From the NCBI RefSeq assembly GCF_004116265.1, contig NZ_QOUX01000046.1, positions 1,011,113-1,075,112 on the forward strand: DNA of 64,000 nt, read 5' to 3'. Positions within the stretch are counted from its first letter, which is position 1; every line of letters begins with the position of its first letter. The stretch comes from Anaerobacillus alkaliphilus (GTDB taxonomy: Bacteria > Bacillota > Bacilli > Bacillales > Anaerobacillaceae). Shown in pieces: positions 18,287 to 28,791 of the stretch. The notes beneath the pieces were generated by a model, which had not been told where the DNA came from, ran no database searches, and was given only the letters and a program-made list of their open reading frames with translations. The position numbers were made by a program, and so were the translations under genes.

Positions 18287-18315
18287 CAAAAAGGTCTGTG
18301 CATCCGCACAGACCT
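18287..18315 (-). terminator. Terminator of the glg operon
   Basis: On the minus strand AGGTCTGTGC pairs with GCACAGACCT, followed by TTTTTGGGG, 8 bp after the glgP stop. Confidence 0.88.
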
Positions 18316-18322
18316 CCATTCG

Positions 18323-20809
18323 TTACTCTATCTTATATGGTCTTATTCCCCATATTTCAGTTGCATACTCACTAATCGTTCGATCACTTGAAAACTTACC
18401 AGAGTGAGCAATATTAATAATTGATTTCTTTAACCACTCTTTTTGATCCCGATAAGTGAGGTCCACTTTTTGATGTTCTTCTACATAACTATCAAAATCC
18501 TTCAGCACAAAATATTCGTCGTTATTAGATAAAATTTGATAGTAAATATCTTTAAATTCAACCTTTTCTTCCCCAAAAAATCCATCAAGTAGTTGATCTA
18601 GAACTGTTCTAAGTCTTATATCACTATTGTAAATATCTCTTGCCACATAGCCACCATGGCTATAATAATTTAATACTTGATCTGATGTTAATCCAAAAAT
18701 ATATATGTTGTCCTTCCCTACCATATCATGAATTTCTACATTAGCACCATCGAGTGTACCGATTGTTAAAGCGCCGTTCATCATAAACTTCATATTACCA
18801 GTTCCTGAAGCTTCCTTGCTTGCTGTGGAGATCTGCTCACTTACATCAGCCGCTGGGATGATCTTCTCTGCCATTGAAACACTATAATTCTCCAAAAATA
18901 CAACCTTCAATTTCCCTTTTATATTTGGATCATTATTAACAACATTTGCAACTGTATTAATTAGTTTTATTATTTTTTTCGCAAAGAAATAACTTGGTGC
19001 TGCCTTTGCTCCAAAAATAAATGTTCGTGGGACCATGTCGATATTAGGGTTCTCACGCAGAAGATTATACAACTCCATTATATGAAAAACATTTAATAAC
19101 TGGCGTTTATAAGCATGGAGTCGTTTTACTTGAACATCAAATATTGAATGCTCATCAATAACAATCCCCGTCTTATCTTTAATATACTTTGCTAAATGAA
19201 TTTTGTTTTCCAATTTGACTTGCGATACCTTTTCTTGAAAAGATGCATCATTCGCATATTTTAAAATACCAATCAAGTCACGTGGTTGCTTTAACCAACG
19301 CTGGCCAATAGATTCAGTAATATGCTCCGCAAGCTTTGGATTTGCGTTCATTAACCACCTGCGATGAGTGATCCCATTGGTTTTATTATTAAACTTTTCT
19401 GGATATACGGTGAAGAAGTTATTCATTTCCCTGTGCTTTAAAATTTCTGTATGAAGCTTTGCAACTCCGTTCACACTGAAACTACCCACAATCGCTAAAT
19501 GTGCCATTCGAACTTGATCATGAGCAATGATTGCTAAATTACTTATTCGATCAAACTCTCCAGGATACCTTTCCCAGAGCTGACGGCAAAAACGCTCATT
19601 TATTTCTTCAACGATCATATAAATTCGTGGCAATAACTCTCGAAAAAGATTAATTGGCCATTTTTCTAAAGCTTCAACGAGCGTAGTGTGATTCGTATAA
19701 GCACATGTTTTTGTTGTAATATCCCAAGCTTCGTCCCAACTAAGTCCCTCTTCATCCATTAGTATTCGCATTAGCTCAGGAATAATTAAGACTGGATGTG
19801 TGTCATTAATGTGAAAAACTACTTTGTCGGGTAAATCTAACAAACTATGCTTAGACTTTCTTCTCAATGAGTTTATAATGCTTTGAAGTCCAGCAGAAAC
19901 AAGAAAATATTGTTGCTTTAAACGAAGCTTCTTACCTTCATAATGAGAATCATCTGGGTATAAAAACTCTGAAATAGACTCAATTGATCGTTTATAGTTT
20001 AGAAACTTGTAGTAGTTTTCTCGATCTGATGTTTGAATTTCATGCTCGTTAATCGATGGTTCAGCACTCCATAGTCTTAGGGTATTAACGGTTTTATTTT
20101 CGAAACCAACTACTGGAACATCATAAGGAACAGCTAATACAGCTTCATAATTTTTATGCTGGAATGCTAACTTCCCATTTATTTCCTCACTCTCAACATG
20201 CCCTCCGAAGCAAACCGTGACTGATCGATCCGAACGACGTACTTCCCAAACATAATCTTCTTTTAACCAGTAATCAGGAAGTTCAACTTGATATCCGTCA
20301 ATTACTTTTTGTTCGAAAAGACCATATTTATAGCGGATACCACATCCATGTCCCGGCAACTGTAAAGAAGCAATAGAATCTAAGAAACACGCAGCAAGGC
20401 GACCTAATCCACCATTCCCGAGACCTGCGTCATGTTCTTCCTCAAATATAGTGGCGAGATTAATTCCTAGTTCTTCAAAGCCCTCTTTTACAACGTTTTC
20501 AATTGTTAGATTTAACATATTTGAATGTAAAAGGCGCCCCATTAAAAATTCCATAGAGAAATAGTAGACCTGCTTCTGTCCGCTCATTTGATATTGCTTA
20601 TTTGTGCTTATCCAGTTTTTGCTCAAATGATTTCGAACCATCGTACCTAACGTATTGTAAAGATCAAGGGGAGATGCTTCATCAAGAGTTTTACTGCGTA
20701 TATTGGCTAATGTTTCTAAAAATTCTTTAATAAAAGTTTGTTTATCTGCAAATATATTAGACTCTTCTAAAGTAATAATCGGATTGTTTTCATTCGAGCT
20801 AAAAGTCAT
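18323..20809 (-). CDS. glgP: Glycogen/maltodextrin phosphorylase
   Basis: An 828-residue PLP-dependent glucosyltransferase (GT35) that releases glucose-1-phosphate from alpha-1,4-glucan. Family landmarks are YYFSMEFLMGR near residue 82, GNGGLGRLAACFLDS near 130, and the PLP lysine in EASGTGNMKFMMNGALTIGT in the C-terminal half. Length is typical. It is the last gene of glgBCDAP; its ATG directly follows the glgA stop, with GGAGGC inside the glgA end as SD. A terminator follows. Confidence 0.97.
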   Translation of the reverse strand: MTFSSNENNPIITLEESNIFADKQTFIKEFLETLANIRSKTLDEASPLDLYNTLGTMVRNHLSKNWISTNKQYQMSGQKQVYYFSMEFLMGRLLHSNMLNLTIENVVKEGFEELGINLATIFEEEHDAGLGNGGLGRLAACFLDSIASLQLPGHGCGIRYKYGLFEQKVIDGYQVELPDYWLKEDYVWEVRRSDRSVTVCFGGHVESEEINGKLAFQHKNYEAVLAVPYDVPVVGFENKTVNTLRLWSAEPSINEHEIQTSDRENYYKFLNYKRSIESISEFLYPDDSHYEGKKLRLKQQYFLVSAGLQSIINSLRRKSKHSLLDLPDKVVFHINDTHPVLIIPELMRILMDEEGLSWDEAWDITTKTCAYTNHTTLVEALEKWPINLFRELLPRIYMIVEEINERFCRQLWERYPGEFDRISNLAIIAHDQVRMAHLAIVGSFSVNGVAKLHTEILKHREMNNFFTVYPEKFNNKTNGITHRRWLMNANPKLAEHITESIGQRWLKQPRDLIGILKYANDASFQEKVSQVKLENKIHLAKYIKDKTGIVIDEHSIFDVQVKRLHAYKRQLLNVFHIMELYNLLRENPNIDMVPRTFIFGAKAAPSYFFAKKIIKLINTVANVVNNDPNIKGKLKVVFLENYSVSMAEKIIPAADVSEQISTASKEASGTGNMKFMMNGALTIGTLDGANVEIHDMVGKDNIYIFGLTSDQVLNYYSHGGYVARDIYNSDIRLRTVLDQLLDGFFGEEKVEFKDIYYQILSNNDEYFVLKDFDSYVEEHQKVDLTYRDQKEWLKKSIINIAHSGKFSSDRTISEYATEIWGIRPYKIE

Positions 20810-22237
20810 TTAATAGCCTCCTGTTACGCTGAGATAAAGATCAACGTATCCTCTTGCTGATTTATTCCAACTGTTATCCGACTTTGCCATGTTCTTCATC
20901 AACGCAGACCATAAAGTTGGATCCTCATAAACAGATAACGCGCCTTTTATTGTAAACAGAAAGTCGTGGGCATTATAATTAGCAAAACTAAATCCATTAC
21001 CCTGCAGCGTTTCTACAATAAAAGGTCTTACTGTATCAACTAGTCCACCAGTTTCTCTAACAACAGGTGCACTTCCATAACGAAGAGCAATTAACTGCCC
21101 AATACCACATGGCTCAAACCGTGATGGCATTAAAAATAGATCACTTGCTGCATAAATCTTTCTGGCAAATCCCTCATTAAATGTAATATGAGTGGAAACT
21201 TTCTCTGGATATCTTGTTGCAGCGTCTAAGAAGTATTGTTCGTATTCTCTATCACCTGTACCTAGTATTACAATTTGAACATCTTCCTTTACAAGGTCTT
21301 CAAAGATATGAGTAACCAAGTCTAATCCTTTTTGTTCTACCAAACGTGTAACGATAGCAAGCATCGGTACCTCTTCTTGCTCAGGTAAACCTAACTGCTG
21401 TTGCAATTCACGTTTATTTTTTTGTTTTTTGCTTTTGGCACTTCGGTAAGGGAACGTTAAATTTGGATCGTTCATAGGATCATATTCCAAGTAGTCAAGG
21501 CCATTAACGATGCCGTGTAGTTCACCACTACGGTATCTTAATAAACCATCTAACTTCTCACCATAATAAGGATTTTGAATTTCATTGGCATACGTTTCAC
21601 TTACCGTTGTAAGAATGTTTGCATGGATGAGAGCACTTTTGAGGTAATTCACACAACCATCAAACTCCACACCCTCAAAATGTTCTTCCCCTAAAGCTAA
21701 TAATTCAAAGTGAACTTCTTTTGGAAATATCCCTTGGTATTTTAGATTATGAATTGTAAACATTGTTTTTACTTCATGATAAAACGGCTGTTCACAATAG
21801 TGAGTCTTTAAAAATAAAGGGATTAGCGCTGATTGCCAATCATGACAATGGATCACATCAGGTTGAAAATCAATCTGTGGTAACATTTCTAAGACTGCTC
21901 GATTAAAATATGCAAATCTTTCTGCATCATCATAAAATCCATAAAGACCTTCCCGCTTGAAGTAATATTCGTTATCGATGAAATAGTAGGTTAGTTCATC
22001 TTTTACTAACATTTCTACACCAACGTATTGGTTTCGCCATCCTACTGGGACAGTACCCGTGTAGATTGTCTCCATATCTGTCTTAAAACCTTCAGGGATC
22101 GCTTCATATTTAGGAAGAACGACACGAACGTCTATGCCTTCTTTCTTTAATTCTTTTGGTAGTGCACCAATCACATCAGCAAGTCCCCCTGTTTTAATAA
22201 ATGGGGTACATTCAGTAGCAACGAATAGGACTTTCAT
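20810..22237 (-). CDS. glgA: Glycogen synthase, ADP-glucose type
   Basis: A 475-residue GT5 glucosyltransferase that extends alpha-1,4-glucan from ADP-glucose. The N-terminal ADP-glucose site is visible as KTGGLADVIGALP (Lys15), and the C-terminal domain has RLVEQKGLDL and the E-x7-E-type segment SRFEPCGIGQLIALRYG. Length is typical. It is the fourth gene of the glg operon, directly joined to glgP and about 90 bp after glgD. Confidence 0.97.
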   Translation of the reverse strand: MKVLFVATECTPFIKTGGLADVIGALPKELKKEGIDVRVVLPKYEAIPEGFKTDMETIYTGTVPVGWRNQYVGVEMLVKDELTYYFIDNEYYFKREGLYGFYDDAERFAYFNRAVLEMLPQIDFQPDVIHCHDWQSALIPLFLKTHYCEQPFYHEVKTMFTIHNLKYQGIFPKEVHFELLALGEEHFEGVEFDGCVNYLKSALIHANILTTVSETYANEIQNPYYGEKLDGLLRYRSGELHGIVNGLDYLEYDPMNDPNLTFPYRSAKSKKQKNKRELQQQLGLPEQEEVPMLAIVTRLVEQKGLDLVTHIFEDLVKEDVQIVILGTGDREYEQYFLDAATRYPEKVSTHITFNEGFARKIYAASDLFLMPSRFEPCGIGQLIALRYGSAPVVRETGGLVDTVRPFIVETLQGNGFSFANYNAHDFLFTIKGALSVYEDPTLWSALMKNMAKSDNSWNKSARGYVDLYLSVTGGY

Positions 22238-22326
22238 TAATTAACATCTCCTTATGAATACTGTTCAATATAGACTAAGAAGCATGACTATTTCATACTC
22301 CTTAGTCCTATCTTTTTAAGACTCTA

Positions 22327-23430
22327 TTAAATTACTTTTTGCTTTGGAATAACAAATGGCATTTGTTCATTTCCAATTAATCGTTTTCCTTCTGTTAGTG
22401 TTACATCTTTATCTAGAATGACATTTTCTAAAATTGAATTTTCTTGAATATCACAACGTTGCATGACAATAGAGTTTTTAATCACTGCACCCTTTTTTAC
22501 AACGACACCTCGGAACAAGATGCTATTTTCAACTGTGCCCTCAATGATGCAACCATTTCCTACTAATGAATTTGATACAACAGACCCTTGTAAATACCTA
22601 GCAGGTGGTTCATTCTTAACTTTAGTCAAAATTGTCTGTTCGCTGAAGAATAACTCTCGGTAAAAATCTGGGTTTAAGATCTGCAAACTATTTTTATAAT
22701 AGCTTTGCACTGAATTTACCACTGAATAAACACCTTTATATTCAAAAGCCTGAACATTTAAATTTGCAGTTTCGCTTGCAATACAATCATTGAAGAAATG
22801 AGTTGCACCATGGGCAATACCATACTCAACAAGCTGTAATAATAGTTTTTTACTAACTAAGTACATATTCATATAAACATTATTGTTATATTCCTCGTTT
22901 GTTACCTTAATGACACGTCCCTCATCAGACGTTTCTAATTTTCTGCAGTGCTTATGTTCTGGCTCTAACATCTCAACTTTCTTATAAATCACCGTTACAT
23001 CCGCACCTGTTTTTAGGTGATGTTCATAGACTTCTTGGTAGTCAACAGTACAAATATGTTGGCTCCCGGAAACGAGTACATATTCTGCTTTTCCACGATA
23101 AAAGTAGTCTAAGTTATTATGAAAATGTTGCAAATCACCTTTTGATATGTCTGTTGGATCATTCCAATCTGGTGGCAAGATAAATAAACCGCCATATTTT
23201 GTATCTAAGTCCCAAGACTTCCCTTTCCCTAAGTGATCCATTAACGATCGGTATTTTTTTCTTGTAAAGACCGCAATATCCGTCATACCTGCATGTGTCA
23301 TATTAGATATAACAAAGTCAATCAGACGGTACCTTCCGGCAAACGGTACAGCAGCACCACAACGAAAGTACGTTAACTCGTTTAAGAAATCTTGCTCATT
23401 ATCTAAATTTATTACTCCCATAATTTCCAT
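22327..23430 (-). CDS. glgD: Glucose-1-phosphate adenylyltransferase regulatory-type subunit
   Basis: A 367-residue GlgC paralogue with a nucleotidyltransferase domain followed by a left-handed beta-helix (repeats such as VENSILFRGVVVKKGAVIKN). The N-terminal catalytic loop of GlgC (AGGEGKRL) is missing; instead it reads FRCGAAVPFAGRYRLIDF, as in Bacillus GlgD, which modulates the GlgC subunit in a heterotetramer. The start is set at MEIMGVINL (23430), after AAGGGGGT; the frame extends further upstream into glgC. It follows the glgC stop by 16 bp. Confidence 0.92.
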   Translation of the reverse strand: MEIMGVINLDNEQDFLNELTYFRCGAAVPFAGRYRLIDFVISNMTHAGMTDIAVFTRKKYRSLMDHLGKGKSWDLDTKYGGLFILPPDWNDPTDISKGDLQHFHNNLDYFYRGKAEYVLVSGSQHICTVDYQEVYEHHLKTGADVTVIYKKVEMLEPEHKHCRKLETSDEGRVIKVTNEEYNNNVYMNMYLVSKKLLLQLVEYGIAHGATHFFNDCIASETANLNVQAFEYKGVYSVVNSVQSYYKNSLQILNPDFYRELFFSEQTILTKVKNEPPARYLQGSVVSNSLVGNGCIIEGTVENSILFRGVVVKKGAVIKNSIVMQRCDIQENSILENVILDKDVTLTEGKRLIGNEQMPFVIPKQKVI

Positions 23431-23446
23431 AGTCCCGTAGACCCCC

Positions 23447-24622
23447 TTAGTGTACTTTCGTCTGAACTGTATCTTCTTCAGCCATAATTCGGCTATTCTC
23501 ACCTATTAAGACAATATCTCTTTCGTCTCCAACCTTTGCCCTAATAATTGCTCCGTCTTCAATTACTGTGTTCTCACCAATAATTGCTTTTTCAATGACC
23601 ACATTTTTTCCTACTTTTACATTTGGCATGATCACCGAATCCTTAACCATACTTCCTTCGCCAATTTGAACTCCATAGAACAAAATAGAGTGATCAATGT
23701 TACCATCAACCAAACATCCTTCGTTAATCAGTGATTGACTAACGGTAGCTCTACTAGATATGTATTGTGGAGGTTGATTAGGATTTACAGAATACATTCG
23801 CCAACCAGACTCATTTAAGTTAAACTGTGGTTCATTTTCAAGTAAGTCCATGTTTGCTTCCCAAAGGCTCTCTACAGTTCCTACATCTTTCCAGTAACCT
23901 TCAAATTGATAAGCATACAATCGTTTACCATCTTGTAATAAAGTTGGTAAGACGTTTTTCCCAAAGTCATGACTTGAGTGTGGATTTTGAGCATCCTCGA
24001 TTAAATAACTTTTTAATAGTTCCCAGTTAAAGATATAAATGCCCATTGATGCCAAATTGCTTTGTGGATTTGCAGGTTTTTCATCAAATGTATGAATACG
24101 TAAATCGTCTGTAGTGTTTAATATTCCAAATCTACTCGCTTCTTCCCAAGGTACTTCAATGACAGATATTGTTACGTCCGCTTCTTTTTGCTTGTGATGC
24201 TTAAGCATCTTTGCGTAGTTCATCTTGTAAATATGATCCCCTGATAATATAAGGACGTATTTTGGGTTATATTGCTCAATAAAATTTATATTTTGATAGA
24301 TTGCATCCGCAGTACCCTTATACCAATCTCCACCGTTTTGAGCTTGGAATGGTGGCAGTACTGTAACCCCACCATGTTTTCGATCTAAGCTCCAGGCGGA
24401 ACCAATCCCAATGTAGGAATTAAGAACAAGAGGTTGATACTGAGTCAGGACACCAACAGTATCAATACCAGAGTTGGTACAATTACTTAATGGAAAATCA
24501 ATGATACGGTATTTGCCGCCAAAGTAAACAGCAGGTTTAGCTAGGTTTTTTGTTAGAAGCTCTAGTCTCTTCCCCTCTCCCCCTGCTAGTAACATTGCGA
24601 CGCACTCTTTTTTTCTGTTCAT
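23447..24622 (-). CDS. glgC: Glucose-1-phosphate adenylyltransferase, catalytic subunit
   Basis: A 391-residue enzyme making ADP-glucose from ATP and glucose-1-phosphate, the committed step of glycogen synthesis. It has the catalytic loop [10 protein letters not shown] near residue 11, the [18 protein letters not shown] region, the sugar-phosphate site [15 protein letters not shown] near 250, and a C-terminal beta-helix. Start [10 protein letters not shown] at 24622 has AGGGGGGT upstream. Its first 86 bp overlap the end of glgB in another frame. Confidence 0.96.
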   Translation of the reverse strand: MNRKKECVAMLLAGGEGKRLELLTKNLAKPAVYFGGKYRIIDFPLSNCTNSGIDTVGVLTQYQPLVLNSYIGIGSAWSLDRKHGGVTVLPPFQAQNGGDWYKGTADAIYQNINFIEQYNPKYVLILSGDHIYKMNYAKMLKHHKQKEADVTISVIEVPWEEASRFGILNTTDDLRIHTFDEKPANPQSNLASMGIYIFNWELLKSYLIEDAQNPHSSHDFGKNVLPTLLQDGKRLYAYQFEGYWKDVGTVESLWEANMDLLENEPQFNLNESGWRMYSVNPNQPPQYISSRATVSQSLINEGCLVDGNIDHSILFYGVQIGEGSMVKDSVIMPNVKVGKNVVIEKAIIGENTVIEDGAIIRAKVGDERDIVLIGENSRIMAEEDTVQTKVH

Positions 24623-26555
24623 TGTGAATACCCCCCTGTAAAGTTTGCGAAATTGGAATGTTAATTGGTCGAAATACACTAATTGATAATGGTGGAACGG
24701 TAACCTCGATTGTAAAAGCTTGGTTATGCCAATTCTCATCTCTTGCTTTGATAAGCCCAGTATTTATTTGACCTGAACCACCGTATTCAATTGAATCACT
24801 ATTAAACTCTTCCTGATAATCAGTAAGTAATGGAACACCAATCTTATATTGGTGGTACACCACAGGTGTGAAATTACAAATAATAATTAACTGTTCTCTT
24901 TCTGTTAGGCCCTTCCTAATAAATGAAATAATACTTTGTTCATAGTTATTAGGGTCAATCCACTCGAACCCATCTTGCTCATGATCTAGTTGCCAAAGAG
25001 CTTTCTCATTTAAATACAGTTCATTTAATTTTTCGACGTAACGTTTCATTTTCAAGTGCATTTCATAATCTAATAGTTCCCAGTCAAGATCCTCAAGCTC
25101 TTTCCACTCATCAAACTGACCAAATTCCCCACCCATAAACAAGAGCTTCTTCCCAGGGTGTGTAGCCATGTATCCTAAAAACACCCGTAAATTAGCGAAT
25201 TTCTGCCAATAGTCCCCAGGCATCTTATTTAACAATGACTTTTTCCCGTGAACAACTTCATCATGAGAAAGAGGCAAGATAAAGTTCTCTGAGAATGCGT
25301 ATAGAAAAGAGAATGTAATTAAATGATGATGATATTTTCTGTGAATTGGATCTAATTCCATATATTTAAGCATGTCATTCATCCAGCCCATGTTCCATTT
25401 AAAGTTAAAGCCTAGTCCTCCAAGATATGTAGGTCCACTAACATTAGGCCAGGCAGTCGATTCCTCAGCCATCATTAAAGCTTCTGGATAGTAATGGAAA
25501 ACTGTTTCATTTAATTTACGTAAAAAAGCGATTGCTTCTAAGTTTTCATATCCTCCAAATTGGTTACGAACCTCTGCCTCTTCATCACTTTTTCCGTGAT
25601 TATAGTAAAGCATGCTAGACACAGCATCTACTCGGAGACCATCAATATGGTAAACATCCATCCAAAATAGTGCATTTGAAATTAGAAAGGAGACTACCTC
25701 TGGTCTACCAAAATCAAACGTCAAAGTTCCCCATTCTTTCTTTTCCGCTTTCTGTATGTCTTCGTACTCAAAAACTGGTTTACCATCAAAAAGACGCAAT
25801 CCATGGTCATCCTTACAAAAATGACCAGGTACCCAATCGAGTAGGACACCAATCCCTTTCTGATGACAACAATCGATGAAATATTTAAAATCGTCAGGTG
25901 TGCCGTAGCGACTTGTTACTGAAAAATAACCTGTTAACTGATAGCCCCATGATTTATCAAAAGGATGTTCTGACACAGGCAAAATCTCTATATGTGTATA
26001 TCCCAACTCCTTTACGTAATCCACAAGTTCATGGGCAAGTTCGCGATATGTATAGAATTCCCCATTTTCATGTAGCTTCCAAGATCCTAGATGTACTTCG
26101 TAGATTAAGAGTGGTTCCTCATATATATTTTGTTGTTGCTTGCGTTTATACCAACTCTGATCATTCCATTTGTAACCGCTTAGGGATGTCACTTTAGAGG
26201 CAGTATTTGGTCTAACTTCAGAGAAAAAAGCATAGGGATCTGCTTTTCGAAGTATATCCCCTTTCTCAGTATGTATTTCATACTTGTACAAATCTCCATC
26301 CTTTAATCCAGGAATAAATAGTGACCAGATACCGTTCTCACTCACTCGATTCATTTCATGTAATGTTCCATTCCAGCTATTGAAATTTCCTACAACACTA
26401 ACATTTTCTGCATTTGGTGCCCACATCGTGAAACGAACTCCACTTTTCCCTTTTTCGTTAAGGAGATGTGCCCCCATAACTGTATAACTTTGAAATAGGT
26501 TTCCCTGATGAAATAAATATAGATCATGATCACTTATGATTGGAGTAGTTCCCAC
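24537..26555 (-). CDS. glgB: 1,4-alpha-glucan branching enzyme
   Basis: A 672-residue GH13 enzyme that makes alpha-1,6 branches in glycogen. An N-terminal CBM48 domain ([18 protein letters not shown]) is followed by the (beta/alpha)8 domain with the nucleophile region [12 protein letters not shown], the acid [10 protein letters not shown] and [10 protein letters not shown]. The normal domain ends about ISVFRPI; the last ~40 residues are a basic tail that reads into glgC, giving an 86-bp overlap. First gene of glgBCDAP. In B. subtilis this operon is transcribed by SigE during sporulation; I did not identify the promoter here. Confidence 0.96.
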   Translation of the reverse strand: MGTTPIISDHDLYLFHQGNLFQSYTVMGAHLLNEKGKSGVRFTMWAPNAENVSVVGNFNSWNGTLHEMNRVSENGIWSLFIPGLKDGDLYKYEIHTEKGDILRKADPYAFFSEVRPNTASKVTSLSGYKWNDQSWYKRKQQQNIYEEPLLIYEVHLGSWKLHENGEFYTYRELAHELVDYVKELGYTHIEILPVSEHPFDKSWGYQLTGYFSVTSRYGTPDDFKYFIDCCHQKGIGVLLDWVPGHFCKDDHGLRLFDGKPVFEYEDIQKAEKKEWGTLTFDFGRPEVVSFLISNALFWMDVYHIDGLRVDAVSSMLYYNHGKSDEEAEVRNQFGGYENLEAIAFLRKLNETVFHYYPEALMMAEESTAWPNVSGPTYLGGLGFNFKWNMGWMNDMLKYMELDPIHRKYHHHLITFSFLYAFSENFILPLSHDEVVHGKKSLLNKMPGDYWQKFANLRVFLGYMATHPGKKLLFMGGEFGQFDEWKELEDLDWELLDYEMHLKMKRYVEKLNELYLNEKALWQLDHEQDGFEWIDPNNYEQSIISFIRKGLTEREQLIIICNFTPVVYHQYKIGVPLLTDYQEEFNSDSIEYGGSGQINTGLIKARDENWHNQAFTIEVTVPPLSISVFRPINIPISQTLQGGIHNEQKKRVRRNVTSRGRGEETRASNKKPS

Positions 26556-26770
26556 AAGTCCCTTCCTTTCCTAACTTTACTATATTAAATTACTAAATCT
26601 TCTAAATTTTCACTATTAATAAATTTCTATTACAAAAAAACTAATACCTCTATATTAATACCAAAAATAGTGAAAATTCATATTTTTCTTGTGACAAAAT
26701 CCTACAAAGAATTGTGAATAATTATTCATTTTTACAAAACCTTAGAAAAAATTCTTTTTATAACGGCAAC

Positions 26771-26784
26771 GGTAAACGCTTACG
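26771..26784. promoter_or_regulatory. Possible cre (CcpA) site between metK and glgB
   Basis: GGTAAACGCTTACG is nearly palindromic and matches the core of the cre consensus (WAANCGNTNW) but deviates at both outer positions. It is 216 bp upstream of the glgB start, so carbon control of glycogen synthesis is possible. The rest of the 26556-26852 gap is AT-rich with no ORF. Confidence 0.3.
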
Positions 26785-26852
26785 CAGTAACGACAAAATC
26801 TAACATTCCAATTGTGACAATTATAAGAAATTATTCATAAAATGCTTTCAAC

Positions 26853-26892
26853 AAAAAAAAGTGATCTTTTCCCAAAGGAAAAAGATCACTTT
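26853..26892 (-). terminator. Terminator after metK
   Basis: On the minus strand AAAGTGATCTTTTTCC pairs with GGGAAAAGATCACTTT, followed by T residues, 10 bp after the metK stop. Confidence 0.92.
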
Positions 26893-26902
26893 AATCATAT
26901 AT

Positions 26903-28108
26903 TTATTTTAGAGCTTGTGCTTTTAATGCTTCGGCTTTATCTGTAAACTCCCATGGAAGTTCAACATCAGTACGTCCAAAGTGACCATAAGCCGCAGTTT
27001 GCTTATAAATCGGACGACGAAGATCAAGCATTTTAATGATACCAGCCGGACGAAGGTCAAAGTTAGAACGAACAACTTCAACTAATACCTCTTCAGTCAC
27101 TTTCCCTGTACCAAATGTGTCAATCGAAATCGAAACTGGTTGAGCCACACCGATCGCATAGGCAAGTTGAACTTCACAACGGTCAGCTAGGCCAGCTGCA
27201 ACAATGTTTTTCGCAACATAACGAGCTGCATAAGCTGCAGAACGGTCAACTTTTGTAGGATCCTTACCTGAGAATGCACCGCCTCCGTGACGAGCATAAC
27301 CACCATACGTATCAACGATAATCTTACGACCAGTTAAACCAGCATCTCCTTGAGGTCCCCCAATTACGAAACGACCTGTTGGATTAATAAAGTATTTCGT
27401 TTCTTCATCAATTAAGTGTGCTGGAACAACAGGCTTGATTACATACTCTTTTAAGTTACGTTGAATTTGCTCTAATGCAACCTCTGGGTGATGTTGAGTA
27501 GAGATAACAATTGTATCAATACGAACTGGTTGATTGTTTTCATCATACTCTACTGTTACTTGTGTTTTTCCATCTGGACGTAAGTAAGGTAGAATTTCTT
27601 CTTTACGTACCTCTGTTAAACGGCGAGCAAGTTTGTGAGCAAGTGAAATAGGTAATGGCATTAATTCTGGAGTTTCATTATTTGCGTACCCAAACATTAA
27701 ACCTTGGTCACCAGCACCGATTGCATCGATCTCAGCATCGGACATCAATCCTTCACGAGCTTCAAGAGCTTGGTCAACACCTTGTGCAATATCAGGTGAT
27801 TGCTCATCAATAGAAGTTAACACCGCACAAGTTTCAGAATCAAAACCATACTTCGCACGAGTGTAGCCAATCTCACGAACTGTTTCACGGACAATCTTTG
27901 GAATGTCAACATATGTAGACGTTGTGATTTCTCCAGCTACAAGTACTAATCCTGTTGTTACTGATGTTTCACATGCAACACGCGCATTAGGATCACTAGC
28001 TAAAATAGCATCAAGAATTGAGTCAGAGATTTGGTCACAAATTTTATCCGGATGACCTTCGGTAACTGATTCTGATGTGAATAAACGACGAGTTTTCTTT
28101 TCTGTCAT
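26903..28108 (-). CDS. metK: S-adenosylmethionine synthase
   Basis: A 401-residue enzyme making SAM from methionine and ATP. Signatures are [18 protein letters not shown] near residue 13, [12 protein letters not shown] near 119 (the conserved nonapeptide) and [16 protein letters not shown] near 267 (P-loop-like). Length and ends are standard. AAGGAGG lies upstream of ATG 28108. A SAM-I riboswitch in the leader gives feedback control by the product. Confidence 0.98.
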   Translation of the reverse strand: MTEKKTRRLFTSESVTEGHPDKICDQISDSILDAILASDPNARVACETSVTTGLVLVAGEITTSTYVDIPKIVRETVREIGYTRAKYGFDSETCAVLTSIDEQSPDIAQGVDQALEAREGLMSDAEIDAIGAGDQGLMFGYANNETPELMPLPISLAHKLARRLTEVRKEEILPYLRPDGKTQVTVEYDENNQPVRIDTIVISTQHHPEVALEQIQRNLKEYVIKPVVPAHLIDEETKYFINPTGRFVIGGPQGDAGLTGRKIIVDTYGGYARHGGGAFSGKDPTKVDRSAAYAARYVAKNIVAAGLADRCEVQLAYAIGVAQPVSISIDTFGTGKVTEEVLVEVVRSNFDLRPAGIIKMLDLRRPIYKQTAAYGHFGRTDVELPWEFTDKAEALKAQALK

Positions 28109-28175
28109 AATAAATTGTACCTCCTTTATCCTCTATAGGATATGCTATCTTTTGATACGGTACTCATTTTCCCTA

Positions 28176-28191
28176 TTGACTAATTAGTCAA
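28176..28191. promoter_or_regulatory. Perfect 16-bp palindrome in the metK leader
   Basis: TTGACTAATTAGTCAA is a perfect palindrome between the SAM-I terminator and the metK start, 68 bp upstream of the ATG. It could be a repressor operator or an internal -35-like element; nothing else here identifies the binding protein. Confidence 0.35.
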
Positions 28192-28305
28192 ACAGAATTT
28201 TAGTTTTTGAAAGAACAAATCATTTCGTTAGTAAACTTAGCTTAACCATTCAAAAAATGTTTACACTAAGAACTAGGCTAAAATCGTTCTATATAGCCCC
28301 ATATG

Positions 28306-28500
28306 AAAAAAACCTTTTCCAAATCTAGAGGAAAAGGTTTTGATTATCCGCCTTTCGCCCTCTTATCGATCAAAGCCGTAGCCTTGCAGGTTAGCACCTT
28401 TTCACTAATATGATATGTAAACTGTAAGCTTACACTATAAGTGTTGGTTGCCGGGTTTCTTCGGGCCTGTCCCTCCACCGACTCGGGATAAGAGTATCCG
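28306..28500 (-). promoter_or_regulatory. SAM-I (S-box) riboswitch of metK
   Basis: On the minus strand the aptamer (28494-28360) is closed by CTCTTATC/GATAAGAG and contains the S-box signatures GGTGGAGGGACAGGCCC, AAACCCGGCAACC and AAGGTGCTAACCTGC. It is followed by a terminator, AAAACCTTTTCC pairing with GGAAAAGGTTTT, at 28309-28342. High SAM would favour the terminator and reduce metK transcription. Between it and metK there are about 200 bp of untranslated sequence. Confidence 0.96.
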
Positions 28501-28680
28501 TTCGGGACATATCATATCGCACTGGTTATTTAATGTCAACCGTTTTTAGAAAATTTGCCTGAATTTGTCGAATTTTCCCTAACAACAGAACTCCAAAAAC
28601 CATACAGTTTTGAATGCTATCTATATACTGTTATAAATCATAACCTACAAAAATTGTCCTGAGAAAAACATCAATTAGTA

Positions 28681-28708
28681 TAGACTATTCGTTTTAATGT
28701 GTTATACT
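28681..28708 (+). promoter_or_regulatory. pckA promoter with a CcpN-like operator
   Basis: TAGACT (28681-28686) and TATACT (28703-28708) are 16 bp apart, a plausible SigA promoter. TGTGTTATACT (28698-28708) matches the CcpN operator consensus TRTGHYATAYW, as I recall it, at all 11 positions and overlaps the -10. CcpN represses pckA during glycolytic growth in B. subtilis, so the same control is likely. Confidence 0.55.
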
Positions 28709-28791
28709 AATCCATAACAAAGTACATTTTACTGCATATATTAGAAAAATAGATGATAAAAAAATTTTATGTAGGAAGGGTTTTGGTGCGA

